Shown: positions 49,595-61,263, counted from the first letter of the stretch. The stretch is 64,000 nucleotides of DNA from Uloborus plumipes (GCA_038373865.1 JAXGGA010003381.1:39808-103807), one strand, 5' to 3'. Notes: a model not told the origin generated them from the sequence alone. Translations and numbers: made by a program.

Positions 49595-49639
49595 TGTGAC
49601 TAACGTAAATTTTTTGTAACAAATGTTACGTTAGTCACA
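49595..49639. repeat. Perfect 14-bp inverted repeat
   Basis: TGTGACTAACGTAA at 49595-49608 pairs exactly with TTACGTTAGTCACA at 49626-49639 across a 17-base loop. It could be a hairpin of a MITE relic or a binding-site pair. Confidence 0.85.
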
Positions 49640-49809
49640 TTTTAGATATTATGGCCAGTCTTTTCTTGTCGGATAAAGTTACACTCCTTCAATTTATGAT
49701 GCAAGTTCTTGATTAAGTTTGTCTTAATGGACAATTCTTATCTTATCCAAATGAGGACACTTTTAAATCTTGACCAAAGGTGCTTTGGGCGAACAAAGCA
49801 TTTTTCATT

Positions 49810-50329
49810 GATTTGCTTTGGTCCAGACTGAGGTTTGAAACATTATCGCTGCGAAACTAGCCTCGAGTGAATGTTTTGTGTTTCTATACTTACTATAGAA
49901 TTTTTTCTTTTGGGAAAGGAAACCTTTCAATGATAGTTCCACTCCTTTTACACTCCCTTGCTCTACTGCAGTTTCCTTGAGTTCGCTTGCTTTATTTTCT
50001 GTTATTAGCTCGTTAAGCTTATCGTTGTTGAATCCGTATATTCCACTGATGAAAAGGTTTGATTACATCGCAACTTCTTTGTTAACGAATGCCCGCTTTT
50101 GTTGAAATCGAACAACTTTATTGGCCGTCTGGAGTTGTTGAAAGGTTTCTTCATCTTTTAAGAAACTTTCGAGCGAAATAAGGATCCTGTTTTTGGAAAC
50201 AGGTTTAGCATCTATGTTTATGTTCTGAAATAAACTGTTTGTCTGAAAAGTACAATACCAGAATTTATTTATTATGTATTGTCTGATAAACCAAAACTTG
50301 GACAAAACTGCTATAGAATATGAAGCCAT
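49810..50329 (-). pseudogene. Long near-open minus-strand frame, unidentified
   Basis: From an ATG at 50327-50329 the frame runs 88 codons to a TAA near 50063. It then continues without a stop for about 75 more codons, through GIYGFNNDKLNELITEN, KETAVEQGSVKGVELSLKGF and HSLEASFAAIMFQTSV, to a TGA near 49830. That is roughly 165 codons with one internal stop. The composition (Glu, Lys, Gln, Ser, Val) is protein-like and not the Phe/Tyr/Ile-rich noise of the window. I could not assign a family. A decayed transposase or retrogene is most likely. The signal is from the reading frame only. Confidence 0.4.
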
Positions 50330-50880
50330 TAAAAGTTATGATATAATACACGACATGAATAACAATGGAATAAAAGTGAAATTTTCTCTGATACACGTTT
50401 TAAAACTAAGTGTAACACGGGATACAGCTTTACATCGTTACTATAAAAACAATTCAAGCAATCATTCTTAAAATTGTTGTCCATGGCATGTGTACTAACT
50501 CGGAATATTTTTACTTTTATTTATTTCAACAGTTGTTTTTTAGTTAGTATATATCATTTTTAGAGAATTAGCGTTAGTAAGGTCCAACTATGAGTAAGAT
50601 GATGGGAATAAAATAACTAAAAACAAGAACAAGATAATCACAAGGACTAGTTAACGATATAAAGTGAAATTATGAATTAATATTTTACAAGTAATTAAAC
50701 TAGTAACGTAGACCAGATTTTACGGTTGCTGAAAATTGTGTACTTTTTTGTAACGGCACTCTGCCTATAATTTTAGTTTCTTTAAGTTCTCAAAAGATAT
50801 ACACATTCGGCAAGCAGTGTGACGGATAAATCAGAGCATAAAATGCTTGCTTCCTTTTTAATATGCTTTTATCCGTTTCA
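50330..50880. other. AT-rich non-coding DNA
   Basis: Nothing is recognised. Confidence 0.5.
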
Positions 50881-50908
50881 CATGTATGTATGTATGTATG
50901 TATGTATG

Positions 50909-50942
<34 letters not shown>

Positions 50943-50956
50943 TGTATGTATGTATG

Positions 50957-50986
<30 letters not shown>
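50881..50986. repeat. (TATG)n microsatellite
   Basis: About 25 copies of the tetranucleotide TATG run from 50881 to 50986, with one variant TATA unit near 50910. Frames reading through it on both strands are artefacts of the repeat. Confidence 0.97.
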
Positions 50987-50987
<1 letters not shown>

Positions 50988-51463
50988 CACTAAATAAAAG
51001 ATTAATGATACTAAAGGCTAAACTATATTATTACATGTTGATGTATTATAAGTGTTTCACTTGTTTGTATGTAACTCTGAATAAAAGATGAAATTCACGT
51101 TCTTCACAAATATAAAAGTAATATATTTAATACTATTATTAATACTAAAGGTTAAACTATATTACATGTTGATGTATTTTATAAGTGCATGTAAACTTAT
51201 AATACATCATTGGTTTAAAGGTCTATGTATCATTTGATTAACTCTAAAAGCGTATTTTTTAGTTTTTTAAACTATGATTTAATTATTTAATAACCGTGCT
51301 AGAGATATTTCACAAAATCAGTGAACGAAGAGCACGTCTCATTGCCCTTATTCGGAAATTGTACATTTCACCAAACTTGTGCTCATTATTCTCCCATTAA
51401 GCCAGCACCGGCGGCTTTCGCATGTCTAACTCCTCCCCATGTTCACACTTATTGTATTCAACA
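50987..51463. other. AT-rich DNA with a short direct duplication
   Basis: The phrase TAAAGGCTAAACTATATTA at about 51013 recurs with a small change at about 51147, and TTACATGTTGATGTATT follows both. This looks like a ~130-bp tandem duplication. There is no gene. Confidence 0.6.
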
Positions 51464-51607
51464 TTAGTCATTAACCGAAGTCAGGTTGGGCACGCAACTC
51501 CCGCAGCCATCACGGCATTTGCCGGAATCCAGAATTGAGCTAGCTGCTCTTGTGCCTAACTTCGCTTTGCAATTAAACGTGGCGGAATTCTTCGCACACC
51601 GATCCTC
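51464..51607 (-). CDS. Candidate Cys-rich terminal exon, unknown
   Basis: On the minus strand CATTTCCGCTTCGCAG is a good acceptor. The frame after it reads EDRCAKNSATFNCKAKLG, then GKCRDGCGSCVPN, and stops at TAA near 51464, with five cysteines in about 45 residues. The region is less AT-rich than its flanks. Cysteine spacing suggests a small disulfide-bonded extracellular segment, but I do not recognise a family. The opposite strand is also open here, which weakens the case. Confidence 0.27.
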   Translation of the reverse strand, partial: EDRCAKNSATFNCKAKLGTRAASSILDSGKCRDGCGSCVPNLTSVND

Positions 51608-51733
51608 ACTGCGAAGCGGAAATGTCATGCCGTTGTTCAGATACCGAAAAATCATTTATGTGCTGTAGGTTATGCAAGATATGAGTATTCCTTCACTCGA
51701 TAAGAGAGAAATACACCTGTTGTGCTCATATTT

Positions 51734-52233
51734 GTATAGCCCTCGCTATATCGTGCTTGTCGGGAGACAATAACCGATACATCCGAAAACGCAAAGTAAC
51801 AAAGGTCAGAAAAACTGACGATTCAATTCACGTACAAATTAATTACATGTTTGCACTTTCATAAAGGGAATTTTTTAGTTATATTTGGGATGTATTTCTT
51901 AAGATAAACAAAACGAAATTAGTCTTCCGAGTTTTCTTCAAAAAAAATAATAAATAATGTAAAGTATTTTTATTGTGTTATAGTGGAGTACTAATCAAAA
52001 ATTGCTGCTTAGATTGCAACGAGTTAAGTGTATGAAAAATAAGGCATTTTTGATTTTTGATTCAAAAAATAAAAAAATACTTTTTCTTCGAAATCAATCC
52101 TTTTTTCCTGTGATGTAAAATATAAATCAGCAAAAAAAAAATATATATATATATAAATGTGTTAATATAATTTCTCAAGGGACGAAAGAAAAGCTCGATA
52201 CATCCAAATGCACGATATAACGAGGGGCTACTG
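51734..52233. mobile_element. TIR element, pogo/mariner-like, worn left end
   Basis: The right end inverted reads CAGTAGCCCCTCGTTATATC, followed by GTGC. The left reads GTATAGCCCTCGCTATATCG, followed by TGC. They match over most of 24 bases with one gap. GATACATCC also occurs near both ends. No exact target duplication can be read because the left tip is altered. There is no coding frame. Confidence 0.55.
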
Positions 52234-52580
52234 TTTATAAAACACCAATGGACCTCGCCAGAAAATCCGCGGAACAGAATGCTTACGCCTATTAATAACA
52301 GTGACTGAAATTTATAAAATTTTAAAGAATCCAGAGGTCTAAACTTGATTTTTTAATCATAAAATTGCTGTTATCTACACGTGGGTGGAGAAGTTTACCC
52401 CTTTCAAATTTTGTTTTGAAGCCTGATTGTTGGACATGCATCACTTGACACATCTTTTATTTTCGAGGTTAACCATGTAACGCCTGACTGTGCAGGTGGT
52501 GTAAAAAAAAGTTACCCTCAATTTAATAGAAGCAGTTGCTGAAAAATCTTATACTACGCTGCAAGGTTTCTTGACACTGG
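52234..52580. other. AT-rich non-coding DNA
   Basis: Nothing is recognised apart from a short A run. Confidence 0.5.
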
Positions 52581-52696
52581 CGTCGTGACGTCAGCCAATG
52601 AAAAACGAGCTAGATAAAACGTCACAGCCTACTTGGTGAATTAGAGAAGATCCTTAACTGCTTCTGAGCTCTTATTGGCTCCGCGCGTTGTGACGT
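52581..52696. promoter_or_regulatory. Cluster of CRE- and CCAAT-like sites
   Basis: A full palindromic TGACGTCA lies at 52586-52593 with CCAAT right after it (52595-52599). About 80 bases on, the inverted pair appears: ATTGG at 52674-52678 and TGACG at 52691-52695, plus CGTCAC at 52619-52624. The arrangement is roughly inverted and could also be a worn terminal inverted repeat. No transcript start or coding exon next to it could be identified. Confidence 0.3.
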
Positions 52697-53694
52697 TTAG
52701 TTTCAAGTTAAGTTGCTTTCTGGTATAGTCAATGCAAAGAAATCTCCTGGCGTGTGTGTGTTTGTTTGTTTGTTTATTAAAATCAGGGATGGCCAACCTT
52801 TTTTGAAGAGTTCCGCTGTCTGGATAAAAGAGTACAAGCTTGCCACTATCACTTTTTCCTACATTGTTAACAGTGCGTTGTTGCCATGACAAAACTTCTG
52901 TACATTTTTTATGAATGTTCGGATCTTACCGATAGAATTGTAACTACTCGTGAGCAACATCGAGGCATTCCCGCTTTGCTATACCCGCAATTTATTGTCT
53001 TAGCAGTATTATCAACTTGTGCATGAATTCAAGTGGAATAAGAATAACATTCGAAAATTTCCATTAAGTTTCCAAATAAAATTGTGCCTCTTTCAATTGT
53101 TTGTTTGTTACAAATAGTGATTATTTAGTGCCGGGGGGGGACGAGACTCAAAAGATAAAGTTGAAAAATCTTCGCTGCCAGAAAAGTCACAGAATATGTT
53201 CTTAAAACAATTATAAGAATTTTAAAGTTTTTCCAATAGGCAAGATTGCAACAGATAAAAGCAAAATGATTGATCCCCAATAATTTGTAAAAACGATTGA
53301 TTGTATTGCATACTTTTTACTGTGTATACTGGATTGCAAATATTGATTATATAAGTTTCGGACTTCAATTTCGAAACATTTCCGGGAGAGAGCCCAAACT
53401 TCTTTCTTTCAACATCATTAAAACTCTTCTAAAATTAAGTTTTTTGAACTTCAATATCAAAAATTTACTGATGGAGGGATCTCAAGAGAGGGTCGGTCGC
53501 CCCATCGCCCCTCCCTTATATCCGCCCCTGAAAGGTTTTTACAGACAAATTGTAACATTGAGTGACAGCTTGTAAGAGCATCGAGTATCTAAATTTATTG
53601 GTCGTAATGTCGCGTAAAATTATTTATTTGGGAGTTCGTGTACCATATATTTTCTACATAACATTGTCACCAAAACGTCATTCATATTACAGAG

Positions 53695-53696
<2 letters not shown>
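52697..53696. other. AT-rich DNA with unpaired hAT-like ends
   Basis: CAGGGATGGCCAACCTTTTT at 52785 resembles a hAT left end. ATATCCGCCCCTG ending at 53530 resembles the right end of a different hAT family. The two do not match each other, so they are not one element. Confidence 0.45.
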
Positions 53697-53759
<63 letters not shown>

Positions 53760-53782
53760 TATATTATATATATATATATATT
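53697..53782. repeat. (TA)n microsatellite
   Basis: A TA run of about 85 bp with two phase shifts near 53751 and 53764. Confidence 0.97.
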
Positions 53783-55753
53783 CATTACATACTATAAACA
53801 TTTACTGAACTGTTTTCTTTTTTGACGAATAAATCAACCAGTAACTATATGAATATTTATTCAATGTGCTATAAACGTATTTAAACACTGAACACTAAAC
53901 CAATTTCTCGCTTAACATGATAGACATCGTATATCATGTTGATGGATAGCAATTGTTATATAGATTGCTTGTTTAGGCAATCGATAATTATGATAATATT
54001 GAATATGTCTCTAAATTATTCATATAAGAGCTTCGCACATATTTCGACAATACTGTGCTGATTACATTAATACTAATTGCTTTTCTGAAGCACTCGTTAT
54101 TAATCTTGTTTGGTTAGTTTACTGGGGAAACATGCTTATAATGCTTTGTCAATAGGCTGCATAGTACAACGAGGTTTTGCGTCAATATACTCGTGATCTT
54201 CAATATAATACCCTAGTACTTTAACAATTTTATAAACAATTTACCCTGCGGTGATTTGGTTTAAATTCAGTATTAGGGTGGTTTTACCGTCACATGCGGG
54301 GCAAATTGGACTAAATTTCTTATGTATAATTTAGGGCTAAAAGTTCAACATTTACTGACTTCGTAAAAATACTTCACATGTGTGATTTGCTAGAAAAAAA
54401 ATCCCCGTTTATTTTTTTTAAATGAAGTTCGTCCAACACTTTTAGTTGGTTATTGGTGAGTGATTATTTTCAGTTTTATACTCAGAACAATGTTTAGTGT
54501 GCTAGTTTCTGTGTGACTGCGCAGTGCATTTAAGAGAGAACTTTTTACCTTCAGTATATTTTACAAGATGTTTTCTACTTGCATGTAAAAATCTATATTG
54601 TCTCCATTTAAAAAAACGAAAAAGAAAAAAATGATACTTGAAGGGCTGCTTACTTATATTGCTTATTTATTCTGCTTACTTATTAAAAAAAACAAAAAAA
54701 AAAAAAAACTTAAATGCTCCTTCCAGATGACAGTTTTTCTTACCATAAGAAAGAAAACAGATCATTTTGAAGTGCTTTTAAAACGACATTTAAGTGGTCA
54801 CAAAAATCGCTATAGCGTAGCTGCTTTTGAAGAGATTTTCCTGAAACTAGGCACCAAATCCTATGAAATGTTTAAACCTTCGCGTCGTTTTTGTTGCCAA
54901 ACCATTTTATATTCATGAAATTTACTGACGCTTTACCCTCTTTGCTTTACGGTTAACAGTTTGCTAGAGACTTATTTAATGTTCGTGTCTACTGCTTTCA
55001 AAAACTTTCATTTTGCTCTTGAGAATTATATATTATGATTTCAGAGGTTTAAATACTCCAAAATAGCAACCGGGTAAAGAGAAGGAAAGTTATGAGTTAT
55101 ATTAAATAGTTGAGTTGTCATAGCAATGAAATCAGCCATTTCTGGTTTTTACATCCTATGCTCCGAGTATTATAAGTTTTCTACTTCCAGTACCGATTTT
55201 TATCGGATGTCTTTACATCAACGAGCTCATATCTTTTAGAATTGAAAAAGGCTTCTTCTTTTAAGCCCGAAAAACTTATATGCAATTTTCCATGTTTTAA
55301 ACTTAATTGTTTCTTAATTTTAGCAAAGGTGTATTTAATACATCGATATACACATAGTACGCACAAACATATACACAATGCATAAAATTTGTGATTGACA
55401 TATTGATGAATCTTGTCAGCGAATTGAAAAAAAAAAGAAAGGAAAACTCTCCTTCGGACTCTGCCTGTATAATCTCTTAACACTTCTATGACAGCTTGAT
55501 TTTAGAAGATAATTTAAAATGATATTTACTTCATTTGAATAACAGGGAGAATATTAAATTTTGGATTTTCTCTAATATGCAGCATCCCGTATTCCTACAG
55601 AAATAAACCGACATGCAATCATTAAACGTTCGTTAATAAACGTGTGTGCAGTCCAAAGCCCCGTGCTATCTAAATTACTTACACGAAAACCGACTATAAC
55701 GGCCATTTGTGGAAATGGTCTTAGTAGTAGTGGTTGATGAGTCCAAAACTCTG
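53783..55753. other. AT-rich non-coding DNA
   Basis: No gene is supported. The plus-strand frame 54598-54918 and the minus-strand frame 55181-55483 (100 codons) contain partly protein-like stretches but no motif and no splice context. They are listed among the rejected items. Confidence 0.45.
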
Positions 55754-55755
55754 TA

Positions 55756-55992
55756 CCTCAGAACCAGAACGACGTAAGTCCAAAAATTGCGATTTTCTCT
55801 CTATTAGTGCATTGTATGGTGAATTTTATTCCGTGTAGACCATGCGAACGGTATTCTATAAAACAAATTCCTTCACAATTATTTAGCACCATTAAAAGAG
55901 CGCGAGTCCCATCCTTTGCATGCATCCGACAATCGTTTTTGCCCTCTACTGAAAAGTGAAGAGAATGGTCTTAGGTTAGTCTGGTTCTGAGG
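55756..55992. mobile_element. MITE, TA target, family copy 2
   Basis: This 237-bp element has inverted ends CCTCAGAACCAGAACGACG and, inverted from the right, CCTCAGAACCAGACTAACC. TA flanks it at 55754-55755 and 55993-55994. It is clearly homologous to 16245-16477. It has the cleaner ends of the two copies. Confidence 0.82.
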
Positions 55993-56004
55993 TACAGAAC
56001 TTAC

Positions 56005-56070
56005 CTGTTCATATTAATCTCTTTTGCATGCTCTTTGCAAAGTATTCTTGTATTCATTCCATTAAATAAC
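56005..56070 (-). CDS. Candidate internal exon (66 bp), unknown
   Basis: Minus strand: ATGTTATCTGTTAG is a fair acceptor, and GAACAG followed by GTAAGTTCT is an excellent donor. Of three frames only one is open; it contains FNGMNTRILCKEHAKEIN. It lies directly beside a MITE end. Its phase does not join the candidate exon at 62311-62548, so at least one more exon would be needed if both were in one gene. Chance is a real alternative. Confidence 0.22.
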
Positions 56071-56879
56071 CTAACAGATAACATCAAAATCAGATCCATC
56101 CACGCTCCTATTCCCTGTGTGAGGAAGAGAAAATATTCTGCAATTGCTTGTTGTCACTTGCATACAAACTAAATAAATGGCGCCGAGTTACATCGCAGTT
56201 GAACACAGACCAAACCGCGTACACACTTTGCCATTTACATCCCAAAAAGCTGCTAAAGGTTTTGGATAAGAAACGACCTGCTTTATTTCAGTCCTGGAAA
56301 TGGTATTTTAGAACTATACATTATGTCCCTTTTCCACGGAGGACGTGATTCGCTCCCACAAACAGTTCACTAGACTCTACGGGGAATTGAATTGCTCCAA
56401 ATGTTCCTCCGTTCATTCTCAAATCATCCGCTGGGAATAAAGGCGTTTAAATTGGAGTAAAGGAACATTTTGCTTTCACTGCGTGACCAATATGTAACAA
56501 GTGACAGATCATTTTCAAATATTTTCGAGATAGATATCCCGGATATTCTTCTGTTTGTTTATTTATCAACTTTTTTTTTCAACTGGAGTAAAACATCATT
56601 AATTCGAAATATTAATCAGGATAAAATCAGACATTTTGTCCTGAACGTAACGTACATCTTGCGAAAAATCAATTTCGTAGAAAATTTCTTTTTGCGTTCA
56701 TTGTTCGCATTGAAATTAAATATAGAGTTATCACCAGCAGAACAAATCATGTACATTTCTGTGAAATGGCGCATTTTCAAGATTAAATTTGCATACGAAC
56801 AGCGCAAGATACTATTTTATCTCTACATTCGATTATAATTTTTTGCGAGAAAGAAATTCAGTTTTTTTTGTCATTGCAG
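56071..56879. other. AT-rich non-coding DNA
   Basis: Contains the longest frame of the window, 122 codons at 56470-56838 on the plus strand. It opens at a TTG, is Phe/Ile/Leu-rich and has no motif; I do not support it as a gene. Confidence 0.5.
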
Positions 56880-57052
56880 CAGGCCCGTCATTTCAAGTTT
56901 TTTCTAGGCGGGGGGGAGGGGGGGCAAAGGGTCAAAATACAATACAATTTCACCAAAAAACAACAAAAAAACGCCCACTTCTATGTAAATACATTGATTT
57001 CTCAAAGTCAATTGACCCCTTGCCCCCCCCCCCCCCCTAAATGACGGACCTG
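56880..57052. mobile_element. hAT-type MITE, 173 bp
   Basis: The left end CAGGCCCGTCATTTCAAG and the inverted right end (CAGGTCCGTCATTTAGGG) enclose a short element with a G-run on one side and a C-run on the other. Flanks CATTGCAG and CATTGGCA look like an 8-bp duplication with one base slipped. It is non-coding. Confidence 0.7.
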
Positions 57053-58113
57053 CATTGGCAACCTATAACTACACTTTATTTGCAAAAATCTGGAGCGTAG
57101 CCCCGGAAACTCAGTTTTCTTTTCTTTTTAACTGTACAAAACGAATAAAACTAACCAAACGTCACTTGCATAAACTAGTTTTAAATTTCAATGGAAAGCT
57201 CAATAGATGGACCAACAATACACAAACAAAACAAATGCTAACTCTTTTTACACTTATTGGCCAAAATTTCTCAAATTATTAAAAATATTAATGCATGAAA
57301 AGTTTCCGCTCTCTTTTTTCTTGTTCTGCATTCGAGATCTATTTCTTTTCTAAAATAATAGAATGCATTCCTCCTCCCCCAAAGCAACATTTATCTTTGT
57401 CACGTCATTTCACGAGTCAAGTATCTAATTCCTATTCAGTTCCATGTTTTCGAGAATTCTTCTAATGAGAAAAAAATAGATGAATAATAACAAACATCAT
57501 TTCGGATGGGAAAAAAATGATGATCTGCGTAATTACTTATGCATTAAGACGTTCCTAAGAAATATTTTTTTTCTAACAACACATAGTGTTTTGTCCACGA
57601 AGCATGTATTTTTTTTTTATTTGAATGTTTTGTTATTTCTTGTTTTTATAGTATCCTATCAGCATTCTTTTTTCAAATGAAAAAAAATTCCATGATTTAT
57701 TATCTAATTTGTCTTTTAACTTGTTCAAAAGAAAAGAAATGAAAGCTAATTATTGTGTGCCTTTTTAATAAAGGTATTAGCCTACTTAAATTTTTAGAGT
57801 TAATATGCTTGGCTGTTATTTTTACGTACTCAGTTCAGCTGTGAGAAATTATTTTGTACGTTGTTTAATATATAATTGTCACATGTTCTTTCTTTCTTTC
57901 TTTTCTTTTCTTTTGTGTGTGTGTGTGTATGCCGCTCGAAAAAGAAAAAAATGAATGAAATGAAATTTTGATAAAATAAGAGCTTTTTGGAGAGAAAAAT
58001 GAATTTTCTCACTTATCTTGTGTTGAGTTTTCTTCTGCAATTTTTAAATTCAGTGATGCAAAACCTCATGAATTTCTCGACGCATTTGAACTACAATTAA
58101 TTTTACTCTGTTA
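57053..58113. other. AT-rich non-coding DNA
   Basis: No gene. A (TTTC)n stretch near 57890-57912 is followed by a short (GT)n run at 57914-57927. Confidence 0.55.
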
Positions 58114-58416
58114 GAGTGGCGTAGCGCTTAGCCGTTGGTCTCTTACGCTTAACGTCTTGGGTTCAAACTCGCCAGCTGTCGACATTTAAAATTGTCAGCT
58201 TCGATGTCTTCTGATTGTGCAGCATGGAGGTAAGATATTATTAAAGATCTTGTCAGTGTCTGTCTACTGAGCTTTGACAACTTCTACCGAATTAAAGCGC
58301 TTGTACAACTTCGCATCAGGAGATCTCTGCTGTCATCATCTGATGGGAAACTGGGCTTTAAAATTCTCAAGTGATCATGGTGTCCGCCAGTAGGGCTGCC
58401 ACGTAAGAAAATGGAA
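58114..58416 (+). mobile_element. tRNA-derived SINE, copy 2
   Basis: The head carries an A-box-like GTAGCGCTTAGCCGTTGG and a near-consensus B box, GGTTCAAACTC at 58160-58170. The tail shares GGGAAACTGGGCTTTAAAAT, TCTC and a GCCAC block with the copy at 41117-41400. The middle parts differ more than the tail. Transcription would be from the internal polymerase III promoter; a LINE partner would supply mobility. Confidence 0.78.
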
Positions 58417-58920
58417 ATAGTTCAACAAAAAAGAAATTAAATACTTTTCAAAATAATCTGTTACTTTTCCTTTTGTCAATTTAAACATAAACACTACTTT
58501 TGTTAAATTTTTTACCAACTGTGCCACTTTAGTCCCTGTCCCTCCACTTTCCCAAAACTTTGCTACATATTCAGATTTTCAAAACTTATCTGCTCTGGTG
58601 ACAACATCTTTCAATAGTTTTTTGACTTGGTCTTATTTTCCATTGCTTGGGTTCTGAAACAACTAGTACCAAAAGTAAGCCCTGAACGTCTCTTAAAAGT
58701 AGTGGCAGACATCTTTGCAGATATTCGGGAATGATGCAAGACAGTGATTAATGGGAAAACGTCATTCTCGCAGATGGAGTGAAGAATGTATTACATTTTG
58801 CTACAAAGATTCTTGAAGTTTCTGAGATGAGACGTGATTGAAAAATTACAATTCTAGCGCTGGTGATCTGCAACGCATATGTTGACTTTTCGTGACGTTT
58901 CTATTTCCAATCATGTGCTA
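58417..58920. other. AT-rich non-coding DNA
   Basis: Nothing is recognised. Confidence 0.5.
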
Positions 58921-58922
58921 TA

Positions 58923-59170
58923 CTGCCGTGCTAAGCGCAAAAGTGGTATCTGCAGTCGAGTTCAAACTGAGATAAAACTCTTTAAAGTTTTGCGCCACCA
59001 TGTATGTGATTCAGATGAAACTTTTTCAGAATTTTTTTAAAAATATTTCCCGTTCTCAAATGACCATATATTTTTTTCATTTAGGTAAAATACGTTACAA
59101 AGAGCCACCTGGTGGCGATACTCAATTTTGTTAAAAAGTGCAGATACGACTTCTGTGCTTAGCACGGCAG
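58923..59170. mobile_element. MITE, 248 bp, TA target
   Basis: Inverted ends CTGCCGTGCTAAGCGCAAAA and, from the right, CTGCCGTGCTAAGCACAGAA are followed on both sides by GTATCTGC. TA flanks both ends (58921-58922, 59171-59172). It is non-coding. TA duplication fits Tc1/mariner- or pogo-type MITEs. Confidence 0.85.
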
Positions 59171-59172
59171 TA

Positions 59173-60337
<1,165 letters not shown>

Positions 60338-60899
60338 AATAATAACTAGTTTAAAAAACTATAACCCGACTAAAAAAAAGAGCACTGAAAGGTAAGAAAC
60401 AAGGTTGGTGCTATTTAATATCATCGTCTTATTAAATAAAACAAGACGTTTGATATCTTAGCTATACCTGTTTATTTAGTTCTACGACTTGAACTCTTCT
60501 GCAAGTTCCACATTAACAACATAATTAAATTCAAATGTTGTAGTCGTGCGTTGTCAACTACAGAAAGCAAGCATTTCAACTTGATAACACAAGCAAACAT
60601 ATTAGTTTGATCTATATATATATATATACAAGAATGGTAAATTAGGTTATAATGTTATTCTATCAAAATTTTTTTCTGTAGTTGACAACGCACGACTACA
60701 GCATTTGAATTGAATTATGTTGTTAATGTGGAACTTGCTGAAGTCGTAGAACTAAATAACAGGTATAGCTAAGATATCAAACGTCTTGTTTTATTTAATA
60801 AGACGATGATATTAAATAGCACCTACCTTGTTTCTTACCTTTCAGTGCTTTTTTTTTTTTTTTGTAGTCGGGTTATAGTTTTTTAAACTAGTTATTATT
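60338..60899. repeat. Long inverted repeat, arms ~228 bp, spacer 106 bp
   Basis: The left arm at 60338-60566 and right arm at 60673-60899 are inverted copies with only a few substitutions and small indels, well over 90% identical by eye. Outer edge: AATAATAACTAGTTTAAAAA; inner edge: GTCGTGCGTTGTCAACTACA. The spacer includes a TA run at 60615-60629. A transcript would fold into a long hairpin. There is no target duplication that I can read and no frame. It may be a foldback element or a recent inverted duplication. A Helitron helicase relic lies about 150 bp away. Confidence 0.92.
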
Positions 60900-61053
60900 T
60901 CTGACTTTTTTGAGCTTTTTTGTTGTTGGGTTACAGGTTTCTAAAACTTTTTTATTTTCCTCCACTGTATATTAGCAAATGAATATACATTACAAAATTA
61001 AATGTACATAACAAAAAAGTATGAAAAGTTATTTGGGTAATTTTAATTGAGCA

Positions 61054-61263
61054 GTGTCAAAACTTCTCAGCCTTTCCAATTCCATCAAAGACACTGAATC
61101 ATGAGGGTTGCTTAAAAGTTTCCTTGGGTCCAGATCGCTTATTAATAAACCCTCCAATGTCCTTACCCTACTTAATGCGACTTAAACTTGGCCCTTTGCA
61201 AAAATTCGTCTTCCAACGTCAATTACTGCCTCATCCAAAGTGCAACCTAATTTCATGTTAAAA
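61054..61263 (-). pseudogene. Helitron/PIF1-type helicase C-terminal relic
   Basis: On the minus strand the frame reads NMKLGCTLDEAVIDVGRRIF, then AKGQV, a TAA (61182-61184), VALSRVRTLEGLLISDLDPR, and onward to LMELERLR. This matches the last motifs of SF1B PIF1-type helicases as found at the end of Helitron Rep-helicase proteins: HKxQGxTLD with the HK lost, and QxYVALSRVR with Tyr replaced by a stop. Only about 70 residues remain. The helicase would unwind DNA during rolling-circle transposition. The host PIF1 gene is a less likely source given the surroundings. Confidence 0.8.

Noticed and set aside
50790..51091. Open frames through the TATG repeat on both strands
   Set aside because: A four-base repeat without stops makes open frames in several phases; these are artefacts.
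52785..53530. Single hAT element spanning two hAT-like ends
   Set aside because: The left and right ends belong to different terminal-repeat types and no 8-bp duplication is found.
54598..54918. Plus-strand frame of 106 codons
   Set aside because: The first half is poly-lysine from A runs; the second half is more protein-like but has no motif and no acceptor at its start.
55181..55483. 100-codon minus-strand frame
   Set aside because: Part of it looks protein-like, but there is a low-complexity Phe/Cys/Leu middle, no motif and no splice or transposon context.
56470..56838. Longest open frame in the window (122 codons, plus strand)
   Set aside because: It opens at TTG, is dominated by Phe, Ile and Leu, has no motif, and lies in very AT-rich DNA without splice context.
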